Shown here: positions 1 to 12,900 of the stretch, piece by piece
Layout of the letters: each line of letters begins with the position of its first letter
Position numbering within the stretch: the first letter of the stretch is position 1
DNA from: Toxorhynchites rutilus septentrionalis
Taxonomy: Eukaryota; Arthropoda; Insecta; Diptera; Culicidae
DNA: 64,000 bases
Direction: 5' to 3'
Assembly (NCBI RefSeq): GCF_029784135.1
Contig: NC_073745.1
Location: forward strand, 108,045,716 to 108,109,715
Made by a program: the position numbers and the translations under genes
Notes under the pieces: generated by a model
Seen by the model: the letters and a program-made list of their open reading frames with translations, nothing else
Database searches by the model: none
What the model was told of the DNA's origin: nothing

Positions 1-130
1 TTTAGTATGTAAATCGTAAAAATCCGTTCGCGGCAAAAATAGTTATTAACGTTAACTTTATTTCATAAAAACGATTTTCCTGATTTCCTGATTTGGCACC
101 CTTAATGAAAGACGTAGTTCTACGTCAAAA
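1..130 (+). repeat. Repeat family C, 3' end with palindrome
   Basis: Matches 10780-10908 and, inverted, 32957-33090: a body with CCGTTCGCGGC and TTAACTTTATTTCAT, then TAATGAAAGACGTAG and the terminal palindrome GACGTAGTTCTACGTC (111-126) followed by AAAA. The other end lies outside the window. The palindrome abuts a mariner fragment exactly at 131, which suggests insertion into mariner. Confidence 0.7.
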
Positions 131-236
131 GTCACACGGGGCCAAATCTGGAAAATACGGTGGATAGGGCAGCAGTTCGTAGTGCAATTCGACCAGTTTG
201 ACCGTGGCGATGGCGGAATATCCATTTTTCTACCCG
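131..236 (-). pseudogene. mariner transposase fragment (C-terminal catalytic region)
   Basis: The minus-strand translation contains [25 protein letters not shown]: the mariner DD34D region around the last catalytic Asp (consensus [12 protein letters not shown]). It is cut at 131 by repeat C. A Ser-to-Phe change and missing flanks show it is a fossil. It is closely related to the copy at 11456-11700. Confidence 0.75.
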
Positions 237-594
237 CTTCCACACACGGTCAAAACAAAACTATGAGTCCGATTCGGCTGAAATTTTGACAGTAGCCGTT
301 TACGAGAATGTACTGCACGATAAGTTATCTCTCTTGCGATACTGATATTATCGGGCGATGAGACTAAGTACTTATCGGACCGCCCTCGTATATCAGAGAA
401 AACCTTCAGTAATATTTTTACTATTCTCTGCACTGATTATTGTTTTAAACCTAATGTTGTTACGTCTTCCATCCTTTACATATCCGAATGAACCAGTTCT
501 CGAAAAGAGCCGTCGAGCCGCTCAAATGAGCCGGCTTTTTTCATTGAGCGTAGGCTCTGAGCCGCTCACTGGAATGAACCGTTTTGCTCATCGC

Positions 595-830
595 TACTGG
601 GGTGTAAGTTCGAAGTTTCGAAAACGAGACCGTTACGCCGGAGCAACAAAATTTGAGCGTTAATATCTTCTAAACAACTGATCGAAATGATACGATAAAC
701 TCTTCATTCGAAAGATAAAATTTCTACGTGTTATATGCTTGTTAGTTATTGGCCCAAAAACTTGTTCCAATAGCCTTAAAATTGTTTCCAATACGGGCTA
801 TTGAAATCACACGAATCTGTATATACAGCC
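595..830 (-). repeat. Repeat family A, terminal part
   Basis: Shares the block CGAAAACGAGA..GTTACGCCGGAG, then TTGAGCGTTAATA, CTAAACAACTGA, ATTCGAAAGATAAAAT and CTATTGAAATCACAC with copies at 21755, 44050-44234 and 54895. The palindrome end is missing here. It passes directly into repeat B at about 825. Confidence 0.65.
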
Positions 831-1115
831 ATTCCATGCCAAACTGATATAGTGGTTCTCAGATTTCCATGGAAAGTAATAGTTTTGTTCTTTATTGCAA
901 AATATTAAACCCGATATTTTTTTATTTTTTCGTTTGGGTGACCATTTCCATTTTAGGGTGGACCGAAAAACCATTTTTTGCAACTTTTTCCCAAAAATGT
1001 TTTTTTTTATGTTCATAATTTTGAATCACTGAACCGATTTAGATGATCGACATATCAAATTGAAATCAATGAGCTAGGCTTTTGTTTAAAAATATTGAAC
1101 TTGCAAAAACAATGA
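825..1115 (+). repeat. Repeat family B copy
   Basis: Begins with GCCATTCCATGCCAAACTG, followed by a TGGTTCTCAGAT block, CATTTCCATTTTAGGGTGG and an ACTTGCAAAAACA end. Related copies lie at 10909-11010 (inverted), 32815-32956 and 36380-36960. No coding capacity. Confidence 0.6.
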
Positions 1116-1135
1116 ATTTTGTTTGTATTCGATGC

Positions 1136-1545
1136 GATTAATCGCACCAAATAATCGATTAATCGTCACACTGAGAGAAATAATTAGATAGACTTATATT
1201 TCTCATTTGCTAGAAAGACATCGGGAATCAAAAATGTATTCATTTCGCCTGAAAATCAATTTTATCTTTTACGCTTCCCTAAACTCGTAAACGAAGCTCA
1301 ATTCACGTTGATTGCATTGAAATTCGTTTACGAGTTTAGGGGACCGTCAAAAATAATGATTGAATTTCAGGATAAAACCGTTCGTTTTTTTCTCTCTGGG
1401 TTTGGATCGATTAATCGACGTAAATTATTCGTTCGCTTCGATTATTGGTTGCGTAGTATTCGTTCGATTAATAATCGATTTCTGTAGGAAGTATTCGATT
1501 AATCAATTAATCGAACGATTATCGGGGATCACTAGGTGCGCCCAT
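1136..1545. repeat. Cluster of ATCGATTAATCG motifs
   Basis: At least five TTAATCGATTAATCG-like sequences occur at about 1137, 1153, 1407, 1465 and 1497-1530, ending in ACGATTATCGGGGATCA. The arrangement looks like the subterminal repeats of a DNA transposon rather than a simple microsatellite. Confidence 0.45.
1277..1341. repeat. 19-bp perfect inverted repeat (stem-loop)
   Basis: CCCTAAACTCGTAAACGAA at 1277-1295 and its exact reverse complement at 1323-1341, with a 27-nt loop that can extend the stem (CAAT/ATTG). It sits inside the ATCGATTAATCG cluster. Confidence 0.75.
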
Positions 1546-2002
1546 TCGCTAATCATATTTAACTCGAAACAATCGTCAAATTCGCGAAAATTCGAAGAAG
1601 GCAGTTTTGCAATCTTAAAATTTGAATGGAGATTCTTAAGTTATTCGATTATTTAAAACACGACACTTACTTAACCATTTGACTACATATTTCACTACAC
1701 AAAACATTTACAAAAACTCGCCATTATAATATAAAATCATCATCAGACACAATTTCAGTTCAATATTATTTCATAATTTGCGAGAAAATGTAATACTGTA
1801 TTACATAGAATACATATTTGATACAGAAAAGTAAATTTTCATTCATTATTTTTTTTATTTTAAAAGTGTGTTGATCGCACTTGATTGTTTGTTTATTATT
1901 GGATTATAGGCTGTAAGCCCGTTACCCTTCTTAAAATTAACATGAAAACATCAAATACACATTTCCATTTAGTTGGTTCCTTTAAAATAATCTTAATTTC
2001 CT

Positions 2003-2752
2003 TCAAATCTCATCTGTTGTCATACTCACAGATACCACTTCTTGTAGCACGTTAAACTCACGCATGAATCTAGTTGTCGGTTCGTGCTGTGTGTAGTTCC
2101 TGTGTCTTAGGGGTGGATTAAACACCCTCCTGCGACGAAGTGAAATGGGGCTGGTATTAAAGTAGATCCGGTCGTAGAGACACGGACTTCTGATCCGTCC
2201 GCTCAGTACATTGCAAAAGAATGTTATATCCGCGATCTTGTGTCTGCTGCTGACAGTATCCAGGTCTACCAAACAGCAGAGATCTTCATATGCTGGCAGG
2301 TGTTCTTCTCTCCATCCTAGATTTCTCAGCGCAAACTTCAGGAACCTTTTCTGGACATTCTCAAGTCTTTGGATGTGCAAATCATATTGCGGTCGCCACA
2401 CCACACTCGCAAAGTCGAGTTTGGACCGTACAAGAGTGGTGTAAATTTTTAGAATAACATGCGGATCGGAGAATTCTTGCCCGAAGCGATGAGTGAGTGC
2501 AATTAATTTCAGTGCTTCTTTTACTATTCGTTCTATGTGACAGTTAATCCATCGTTAATCCAGTCAATCCATCGTCACACCTAAATCGCGAACATTCTCT
2601 ACATGTTGTAGGCTCGAACATCCTAGCCTATTGTTGAATGTTATCGGCTGAACTTTCCTTGTGTAGATCATGACGGAGCATTTGTTGGGGTTCACACTTA
2701 ATCCGTTGCTCTCGACGAACTTCCCAAAATTGTGCAAATCATGCTGAAGCAG
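2003..2752 (-). pseudogene. Jockey-like non-LTR retrotransposon RT fossil
   Basis: Minus-strand frames give RT-domain sequence downstream of the catalytic YADD (LLQHDLHNFGKFVESNGLS, NPNKCSVMIYTRK, VRDLGVTMD), then TLVRSKLDFASVVWRPQYD and the post-RT region (IQRLENVQKRFLKFAL, then SSRHKIADITFFCNVLSG). It is 5'-truncated, so the YADD is lost, and an interruption near 2550-2565 shifts the frame. The upstream end joins Helitron-like DNA at about 2752. Clade placement (Jockey/I group) is from motif memory. Confidence 0.8.
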
Positions 2753-3453
2753 ATGGCTGCCATACAAATAAAACATACATTTCTGCATAATTCAAGAACT
2801 AATCAAGCAAACTGAACCAAATTTGGCATGTGGAGGTTTTAGGGGACAAGAAACATTTACACATTTTTCTACCAAAAATATTCCAACCAAACATGACTAT
2901 TGAAAATTTTCGGAAAACTCTGAAGGAAAAAGTGAAAATCGGGGAGAATTAAATTCCCATATGTTCTACAATTACATAGTGACAAGTGCTGTCAGTCCAT
3001 TTCATGTTTGCGCTAGCGAAATTGATCTTTGTTCGAAACTGGAAATGGATATTAATGTGATGAAAATCATTCAATAAAAAAGTATTGCCGAATATGTTGA
3101 TAAGAGCAGCACTCGAGGAAGGAATTGTCCGATTTAGGACTGTCTTTATTCTATCATATTTTCTGTATAAAACATTTATTCCATGTAACGGAGAAACATG
3201 TTATTTGCAAGTGGTTGAAAAATCTTGAACGAGAATTGTGTCTGAAAATAATCTGATATTATAATGATGAGTTTTGTTAGAAATACTAGGAATTTTATAG
3301 TAAAAGGTAAATTCAACAGGGTCGATTAGAAGATCAATCAATGAACAGTTCTGCGATTGGACCCATGAACTTGCTCATAGTAAGAAAACGTGAATGTTTG
3401 AAGGTATTGATAACAAAAAAACAAATGTTGGGCGGGACGAAGTTTGCCAATGA
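2753..3453 (+). mobile_element. Helitron-like non-autonomous element, partial
   Basis: Starts within the internal unit (GCTGCCATACAAAT..TTTCTGCATAA) and continues collinearly with 25700-26345 and 59990-60605 through GATGTTTGCGCTAGCGAAAT and AACAGTTCTGCGATTGG to GGGCGGGACGAAGTTTGCC. The terminal CAGCTAG is missing. Confidence 0.7.
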
Positions 3454-3474
3454 GTAACCCTTATCCTCAACTTT

Positions 3475-3570
3475 CAATGTAGGATTACGTTTTTCGGGTA
3501 CAGATTGGAAAACTAAAAATCGATCGCGTTACGAAAATTGTTCAATTATGAACGCCTATTACGAGAGCGC
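3475..3570 (+). repeat. Short repeat fragment related to 16887-17000
   Basis: TGTAGGATTACGTTTTTCGGG, then AAAATCGATCGCGTTACGAA and TCAATTATGAACGC resemble the palindrome-bearing fragment at 16887. Probably a decayed end of the family A/C group. Confidence 0.4.
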
Positions 3571-6500
3571 TCCTGATGTAAAATAAAGAATAAACTATTA
3601 CTTTTCATTAGTAAGCTTGTTAGAATACCGTCGAAATTACAGCTTTCAATTTCCTATAAGAAAAAAAAATGCAAACCGCTAGTCGTTTCCCGAACCCGGA
3701 CAAGAAAATCTCCGATTTAGGACTGAAACGGTACAAGCAAGTTATGGTCGGAGACGATTGAATCGAAAGATTTAAAGTCTTCGTTATCAAAGAAAAGCGG
3801 TCCGGAGTTGAATGAACTTCAAAGTCGAAAATCTCGATAAATCAAGAAGAATTTGCGGGCGCCACCGGTAGGATAAGGTTAGTTGCGGCACCTTCCGACT
3901 TCTTTAATTTTATCCAAATTTTCCGAGAAAAGATTTTTTTAAGAAAATAAAATTTTAGGGTTCTGGATTCCAAGTGACATTATAATATCATTTTCATTAG
4001 ATAACAGATTTCGTTTAATTTTAATATAATAGCGATTTCATCTTATCTCAGCATCAAAAGGAATTTCTTTCGAATTGAACAATAAACAATACGTTCTTGT
4101 TTTGAACGTATTTATTACCATTTTCAATAGTATTTACAAAGAGAATATGCAGTCACGTAAGTTTTTGTTTGCAGTTAATCTATAATGTTATTTATTCATG
4201 TTTTTCGTTTGAATGTTCGAAACATATCTGTCAATCTATTAAACCATTAGTTCGTTTTCACCCATTTTGATAGAAAGCTTATCGGTATTGTTTCTTTCCG
4301 TTTTTGTTTACTCCGGACCATAAACAGAATAGATTGTTTTTTTCCATTTTTTTCTTTATTTTCGATACACTTTCTCTCTGTTTCAATGCAATCATAAAAA
4401 CTAAAACTAAAAGTATTTGCACTCTCATTAAAAGTTTCTAAGAAAATTAGCTGCTTCTGCTAAAATCTCTTGCCATTCGAATAAACAAATAAATCTAGAT
4501 TCCCCACAAGTATCATTGAGCCGAGGGCTGAACTGGTGTGGGTAACTTTGGAGCCACTGCAATGTCATGCAGCATTCTTTTACATAGGAATTATATCATT
4601 TCACCGTTGATGTGGAGCAAGATCGACTATTTACGACTATAAATATTATTTGCTGGTACGCTTAAAATAAAATCAAATCGTTTTCGTCGAAACGGTGGGA
4701 GAACTCAATTGCTGGCCCTCTGAATGGGGGCGTTTAGGAATGTTTAAGCAGATGACAATTATCCCCATTTATAAATATTTTTCCTCGTCCCTTGTTCTAG
4801 GAGCTCCAACAGTGATATCCACAACCAGACAAACCTTTGTGTTCACATGACTTCCAAAACACATTTCTACAGAAAAAAAACTCCAAATAATTAGCTTCAA
4901 ACTAAGTTATCAGAACTTTTTATAAGCGAACAAAAATCCTTTCCGTCTTTTCCACTGCTGAAAAAGAGAATTGGGTCCGCTGCGGTCCCGCGGAACGGTT
5001 AACTAGAAAAATAAGCTATGATTCTACCACAATACAGTAAAAGAAATATCCCTCCCAATCGCATTTGGCAATTTCTGTGTGTCTCTATCAGCTGGGAAAA
5101 TTATTCGAAAAATATCGCGTTGTATTCTCTTCGTGTTTTCTCTACTAACAGTGCTCAGCAAAGGATCATTTCATTAAACCATCGTTAAATAGTTGTGGTT
5201 CTAAGGTTGTGTTGCAGCAAGCTTAAATATATATAGAGTATCAACTCATTAATTTTAAGCAACTTTCTTTATAAGTTATTTAATTCATTCACTTTCGTCA
5301 GTTAAAACATGCGCTGTTGTTTTTCCTGGTTTCGGTTAGCAATAGATCCATTTTTTTGTTTATTTTTTCTTGTATTCTAGCTTTAATTATAGTTAATAAT
5401 TTAATAACCATCGTTCCTTAGTGTTTCTAATGTTTCATATTCAGTAAATTTGCATTCCCCAACGTGTCGCCAGTTAATTAGTTATTAGTGTGTACTTTTT
5501 ACAAGATGGACTGAATGTTTTGAAGACTACTTTCTCTTAGTTTTCGGCACGTGTTTTACGTTAGTCGTTCTCACCATCACTCATTCGCTCGTTCGCTCGC
5601 ACTCAGCTTATTTCTCCACTCCAACGCCAGAAATCAGAACACTTCCGACGTTGGACTCAACTGTTTTCGATCTGCGATGCTTATCTCATATCACTATAGG
5701 TGGCAAAATAATGCGGCCATTTATAAAAAAAAATATATGTATTCGCTAATTTGTGTGATTAAAATTATCTCGAAATCGAGTTACGGCTCTAGGGCTCGTG
5801 TAGGTTTAGATATATACAGGAAATGAAACAACGATGAATTATAAGTAATACATATCTGTAAGAGAGTGGTGTCAACAATGCTGAGCAGCTAATCAAGGCA
5901 TCGAAATTCAAATTTATGTTGCAAACATGCTTTTCCAAAAAAAAAAGTTGTAAAAGACTGAGCAAATTACATCCACATGTCAGCTCCTCTACTTGTCCAA
6001 CGAAGAAATTTTGATACAAACAGGACATAATCTTGACGCATCTCAACGAGTCACAACCCCTGATGAAAAGGCTACAATTGATCCAGCTGTCCGAGGCTTT
6101 GCTAGCGAAGCAATGGAGAGGTTCAAACAAACCGAAACACATACACAGTGACGCGAAAAGAGAAAAATAATCAACAAACAGTCAACCATTCGCAAATTGT
6201 TATCCCAGTCGCGAGTAGAGGGGGTGGTTATCGGATGTTTTCTTCTTGTTCCACTATGGTCGATTCGACGTTCTTTTTTTCGGTCATGACGTCATTCGGT
6301 CGTTTGTAGGTTTGTAGGTTATGTCAATGTCGATTGCGTTCCTTATTTGCGTTCTAAAAATGCCCTGCCCAAATCAAATTTTCTATTCCATTGTAATGTG
6401 GCGTTTTCCACTTCACATTCCATCAGTTTCCAGTAGACATGATTACTTGCTAAGAGAATAGTACTTATGAGGATTATAATATTGATAATGTTTTTTTTTC

Positions 6501-6915
6501 CATAAAGTTTGCATGCTTGCTTCACTGCGTCCGATTTCAGTTAAACAGCTGTATAAATTTTGCTTTCTCGCATTTGACTGTTTTGGTGGCTTTTATTCCA
6601 TACTATTGAAAGTTTGTTTACTCTACCAATGTTATGCCTCAATGAAAGAAGAAAATATTATGTTTTAAATATTTCGGTATAGGTATTCGCTGAAATTGTA
6701 TCTGTTTGCATTTTGTTTATTCATATCATGTGTGTATGTAGAGAATGTTAGTGTATTTTTGTTTCTTCTTCTGTGTTTGTGTTATTAAATAGATACCTCA
6801 CACCTCGCTGCTCAGCTGCTACTTCCTACGCTGTGTAGTTGTTTCATCTCATCACTATCGAGTTAGTAAAATACAGTTACGAAAACACACGTCTCTTTGG
6901 GTTGGGCGTGTGCGC
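3571..6915 (-). other. Probable Lis-1 3' UTR and downstream region
   Basis: Lies just 3' of the Lis-1 stop. It is largely free of the repeats seen elsewhere. Several AATAAA signals occur on the minus strand (TTTATT on the plus strand at about 6715, 4190 and 4111). Insect Lis-1 transcripts can carry long 3' UTRs, so much of this block could be transcribed, but the end point cannot be set from sequence. Short ORFs here have no recognisable product. Confidence 0.4.
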
Positions 6916-6989
6916 TTAGCGACATTCCCAAACCTTCACCGTTGTGTCCACGCTACCCGATATTACGTACGGATGTGACTTATGCATAT
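6916..6989 (-). CDS. Lis-1: Lis-1 terminal coding exon
   Basis: Encodes residues 388-411, the end of WD7 ([14 protein letters not shown]), then TAA at 6916-6918. The acceptor is TTTACAG. The 3' UTR extends to lower coordinates. Confidence 0.96.
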
Positions 6990-9900
6990 CTGTAAACAAA
7001 AATTCAAAAAATGACGATAATCCTCACCGGTCTATGCGAACCCCATTCTTACCGAGCGATGTGCAGAAATGTGAGTGAGCATATAGTGTCTTCATGCAGC
7101 GCTTGTTGCGTAGGTCCCAGACGCGTAACGTCTTGTCGTCGCTGGCGGAAATCATGTACTTACCGCCAGGATGAAACACTATGCCCCGCACCCAGTTGTC
7201 GTGACCATTGAGCGTGAAAAGACACAGTCCAGAGCTGACGTCCCAGATCTACGGCGAAAACGTAAGAAGGGCGATAAAAACATTATATGCATTATATTAT
7301 ATGGGTTCGATCGAGAATAAAATATAAAGCAACGAATGGGTTTTACCCGGATGGTCTTATCCCTTGATCCCGACGCGAGGAATGGTCCATGATGAGCTCC
7401 TTTTTTGTTGTCTGCTCCAGCTGCCTCGTTAATAGCTGCGGTGGCCGATTCTGGCGCCCAAGCGATGCACTCAACTGTGTTTTCATGCTCTCGCAGTTCA
7501 GCCTGCAAAATGAGACTTCAATGTAATAAACAGACAAACATTTTTTGTGTATGTGTTTGTAACAGTTTAAATGGTAAGATTTTTCATCGATGAAAGAAGA
7601 CTCCTTCCTGAATAAGGATCAATTTCGAAACTCTTACTAGGTCAAGTAACGCAAAACATTTTATTTTGGGTGGTCCAAAATTTTCGTCAAGGTCCACGGT
7701 GAAAATCATCATCTCTTCGTTATAGAACACCAACGAAAAAACAGGAAATGAAATCAAACCGATCTCTGACGACCTATAGACCCGTATTACACGAAGATTG
7801 AACAACGGATCCGAATAATGTACTTTCTCACGCACATCCCCATTTCGAGGTTTAATAAAAAAAAATTTGAAGAAAATCTCGGTGAGAAACAGAAAGCAGA
7901 AATATCCTCATATATACACATTTGTTTAATGTTTACGGAGATACAGATCAACGGATTTGAGTAGGGATTCACGTGGATAATTTCTCGTGGATTCAATAAT
8001 ATTCAGCTGCCAAAGATATTGTATCAAACATAATCTTCAAAGGTCTGCCATCTTGAAGTTTTTTAAAAATACACTGAAGTCCCTTTTTACGCGTTTTTTT
8101 ACACGCAGTTATTTTTTTCGCGGATTTATTATGCGAAATTCTAAAGTTACGCTTTTTTTACGTGTCACGCATTAACCGCTTAGAAATTAATGTGCTAATT
8201 GATGTGACGAAACAAGTTTGTATCACTCATTAGTAGCTGAGAAATAAAAGGAGAAACAGATATCATGATTGTAGCATGCATAAAAAAATCAGTTAATCAA
8301 TTGTTAGAATATGGGTTGCATTTAAAACTAATAATTCAATGTTTGTTAGATTTCTACACGGATTTTGAAATTTACCCGGTTTATTTTTACGCGGATTTTG
8401 GAATTTACGCGGTTTTTGTTTATGCGACACGTATTCCCCGCGTAAAAAGCGACTCTGCCTCTGTGTATTAGGAAATGATCGAGCTAGGTTAATACTACTT
8501 TGCAATTGAACATCATTTGGAGGTAAATACCATTCGAAGTTTAAATAAATTACATAAAATTAAATTTTTAGGACAAAATTAACAGCGCGAAGAAGGAGCA
8601 AGTATATCTACAGGCAAACCTTTTTTTTTGTGCGGGGGATAGGGACCGCATAAAAAAATCGTGCAAAACTTCACCAGTAGCTTTAAAAAACCGTGTTCGG
8701 TGCACATTTTGAAAAAACTTTTTTTGTGCGGTAGATAGGTACCGCATAAAAAAAAATTCCCACAAGAGAATAACTCAAATCCACGCCACTCACCGTTCAA
8801 TTTCCTTTTGTTTCCCTGCTTTGCGATGGGACAGTTTGCCTCTTCGGTTGCGCGTGGCTGTTTTGTGCTTTTAGTTGCATGCCGAAACGTGATGCTGTTA
8901 GATATCATGTCATGCAAAAACTTAGAGCATTTGATGGGATGAGGGGAATGATTTCAGAAAGGATAATTGAGACGCAAATATGCTATTTTCGCACTGAAAT
9001 GCATATCGAAAAAAAACTAAATGGACGATAACTTCGTCAAATATGCTTTGTTTCATATACCGCACAAGAACAGGAAACCGCAAAAAAAATCGCACAAAAA
9101 CAGGTTTTACTGTATTTTCCAAATTTCATTGTCCATTTCTATCTTCAATCTCATCCAAATCGCTCCCTTAGCTCCAATAATGCAATGTGTGGCGCCTACA
9201 CAAATAGAAACAGCAGAAAAACTCGAAGTATAACATGAAATGCAACGAATATCAAGAAAACAAACGAAGCATTCAAACCGATTTCTACCCATATTATAAT
9301 CATTCCAATTCCAACTACCATTCGTGTTAGACCGCGAAAATAAATAACGCGTTTAAGAAGTTATTCTAAAGTGTGTTTTGTTTCCTCCATACAAGCCACA
9401 TCTAATGGTCTTCCTGAAGTGCCATATTATACAGATTCCTGAGCTATCATCCAGGTATCCTTCAGCCGAAGGAACCGCCATCTTCCTTAAAGGTGTGATT
9501 CACCAATAAATGAATTCATGACAAATTAAAACCACAAGCAAAAGACTAAATGACTTCAGCGATCTTATTGATCTTATTGAAATTAAAAAAAAAATACGAA
9601 CTTAGCAAAATCCGGTTTAGCCATAAAACCAGCGAATCATATATATTTTCGCTAAATTTTCATAAAAGTTCCACGAATCATTCAGTAATTGATCTACTGT
9701 AGCGAAATTTTACCGTCTTTTCCGTATAATAATGAAGCCAATCTTTTATAGAAATAAAAATGGAAGGTCAAATGTTTCGGTAAGCGCAAAACCCGAGGAA
9801 GGAATGGTTCGATTTGAGCCGTCTTTATTTTGTTGTATTCGTCTCCTCCCGTAGATCTATAGAGCGGAGAGAGAATCGGAAAATTTTAGGAAAATTCTGA

Positions 9901-12900
9901 ACGAATGTTGGAAAAATTCGGAAAATTGAATTCCCATATGTTCTAAAACTTACACCATGATAAGCATTGTTAGTCCATTCGATGTTTGCGCTACCGAAAT
10001 TGATCTCTGTTCGAAAGAAGAAATCAATTTTCAGTCGAAATAAGGCACTCTATATCTTCTATTTATATAAATACAAATAAATGTGTTAGTAAGCGCGAAA
10101 CTCGAGGAAGGGACATTCGTGCTGTCTTTATTTTGTTGTATTCGTCTCTGCCCGTAGATCAACTTTATGGTGAGAACAAAATTTGATATTTTTGAAAAGC
10201 TTTGTGATAAAATAGAGCAATCCCACCCTAAATCAGCTAAAAAACAGCAAATTTTGACGCGACCCTCTGCGATTTTATTAAAACTTGGTACTTATGATGG
10301 AAGCAAAAAAAGAGATATACACGCATAAAAAACGGACAAAAACATTTTTTTTTGACTCGGATTCGATTATATACAGCCATTCATTGGTGGCTTGAAGCGA
10401 CTAAATATGTAAACAAGGTAGGTATCGAGTTATGGAGAAAAGAATGCTTGTAAATTCGATCGAAGGTACCATGAAACCCATCGACTTAGGAAACATATCG
10501 AGACACAAAACATCGAGTTAGGGAGAGTTGACTGTAATTTATTTAATCCTTGTATATGGTTGTGTGTATAGGTAAATATTTCCTTTCGTAGCTCGTCGAT
10601 AAGTTACTCGTTATTGACGGTACGGGTAGGTAAGTTCACAAATAACAAATGCATAACAATGCATAACAAATGTATGGGAAAATGGAAATGCTTCTAGTTT
10701 TCATCAATTTGAATCATTTACACACCAGGGGATTGGAATGTATAGAATATATCAAACAAATCTTAGGGAAATTCCAATTCGTTTTGTATGTAAATCGCCA
10801 AAATCCGTTCGCGGCGAAAATAGTTATTAATGTTAACTTTATTTCATGGAAACGTGACCTGTTTTCTGATTTGAGGCCCTTAATGCAAGACGTAGTCCTA
10901 CATCAAAAAAATAGGGGTCTGATATTTTAAGATAAGGAACAAAACTACCACCATTCACGAAAGTCTGAGAACCGCTAGGTATATCGGTTTGACATGGAAT
11001 GGCTGAATGAGTTGCGTAGTGTAGGGGGCAGAGGGAGCGATCCCTTCTTCAGCAGTTTGTGATTATAATTCTCTGTTATTTGTCCTTCTGATGTACTACG
11101 TGAAGTAGGTCTAACTCAGAACAATTTTCAGCTAAAATATAATATCTTGGCAACGTTGAGACCAGACTTAATGCACTGGTAATTTTTGTTGTTGCTAAAA
11201 AGAGCAGTCTGGTTGTAAACCATTCAAAGGGCTTGTTTAAAAATATGAAAATAGTTTTTGCAGTTTTTGAGAAATAAATTATCAAAGATTTCTCTTACTA
11301 AAATCGATACGCCCTTTTCAAAAGTTACGCTTGAGTCAAAAAATTCCCAATTGATGTGAAAAACTCATATTTCCTCCAACCCAAACAGAATACACACTTT
11401 CATTGGAATCAAAAATACAAGTTTTAAAAATTTGCATTTTTAGGACGATCTTATTTGGAATTGCTGATTTGAAAAATATGTTTTCTCGAGGTCTGCAAAG
11501 TAGGCCTCCGTTGCGGCGATGACCTCCTCATTCGACTCAAATTTCCGCCCGGCGAGTGACTTTTTCTAGTTTGGAAACAAAAAATAGTCGCACGGGGCCA
11601 AATCTGGAGAAAACGGTGGATGGGGCAGTAGTTCGTAGTGCAATTCGACCAATTTGGCCGTGGCGACGGCGGAACTTTTTTTTCCATTTTTCTAAAATTT
11701 TTCTAAAAATTTTTTTTTGTCGAGTGTATATAGTCTATATAGAGACTATATCTCCATATCTATGAATATTGAATGAAATCTGAAGAGATGCTGCCATCCA
11801 AATAAACGAAACGAGGCGCGAAATCCGTCTGATATGAAATAAAACTATTCAGTTTTTTTTTGTGACTTAACCATTACAAAAAAAACTCTACAAACAAGAC
11901 CCACTTTTACCTACAGCCCCGTGGTCATCAAAGCGTTTTCCATTCATGAACTCACCTTGCATTCCTTTGAGTTCGTCTGCCAAACGCGAACCGAGTGGTC
12001 ATTTGAGCAGGACGCCATCAGTGAACCGTCAACGTTAACTCGCACCATCCGGACCCACTCCCGGTGGCCGGTGAAGGTTTTAACGCAATACCCGGTCGCC
12101 ACTTCCCACATCTTGATCGTTTTATCTCGGGAGGCGGAAAGCAGATAGTCACCGGCCGGTACGAAGGAAACTGAGGACACATTGTGGTCGTGTCCGTGCA
12201 TAGTTTTGACACACTCGTACGTTTGCTGGAAATCCCACAGCTTGATCGACAGGTCGGAGCTGCAGGATGCTGTGTTGGGAAAAGGAGCAGAGAGACAGTT
12301 TAGCCGGATAATAAAATAAAATGTCATGTATATCTTATACCGAGCATTTTTCCTTGTACATCAAATGCAAGATCTTGCACGGAGTCTGTGTGACCTTTGA
12401 GCGTCCGCTCGTATTCACCGGTCTCGAAATCCCATATTTTGATAGTCGCATCTTCCGATGCCGATACCATCATACTGAAGACGGGATGGAACACCACTCG
12501 GGTCACTGTAGCCCGGTGGCCTGCCAGAGCAAACTTCTCCGGTGGTCGCGGTATCCAATCGGTGGGCGTACGTTTTGCCTTTGTGGGTGCACCCTCGATT
12601 ACTTCCTTTTCCGCTTCCGAAAGCTTGGCCTCGAGCTCCATTACCTTCTTCTGCAACCGTATCACTGAGGTCCATTTCTTCTCCAGCAGGCCACCGTACT
12701 TTCGTTCGATTTCGTTCGGCATGTCTGCCTCTTTTCTAAATGCCTCGAGAGCGTCTGTGTAGCCATTACTTCCCAGATAGTCGGCGATCGCTTGGTTACT
12801 GCAAGTAGCGGAAAGGGTAAAAGCAAAAAAATGGTCGTTAAATAAATGAAGATATACGTATAATAGAGCTTATTCCAGAGGGGTACGAATGATATACTTT

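Noticed and set aside
12018..12739. Several overlapping ORFs on both strands (12018-12212, 12321-12668, 12397-12762, 12415-12675, 12542-12739)
   Set aside because: They are shadows of Lis-1 exons 2 and 3 in other frames.
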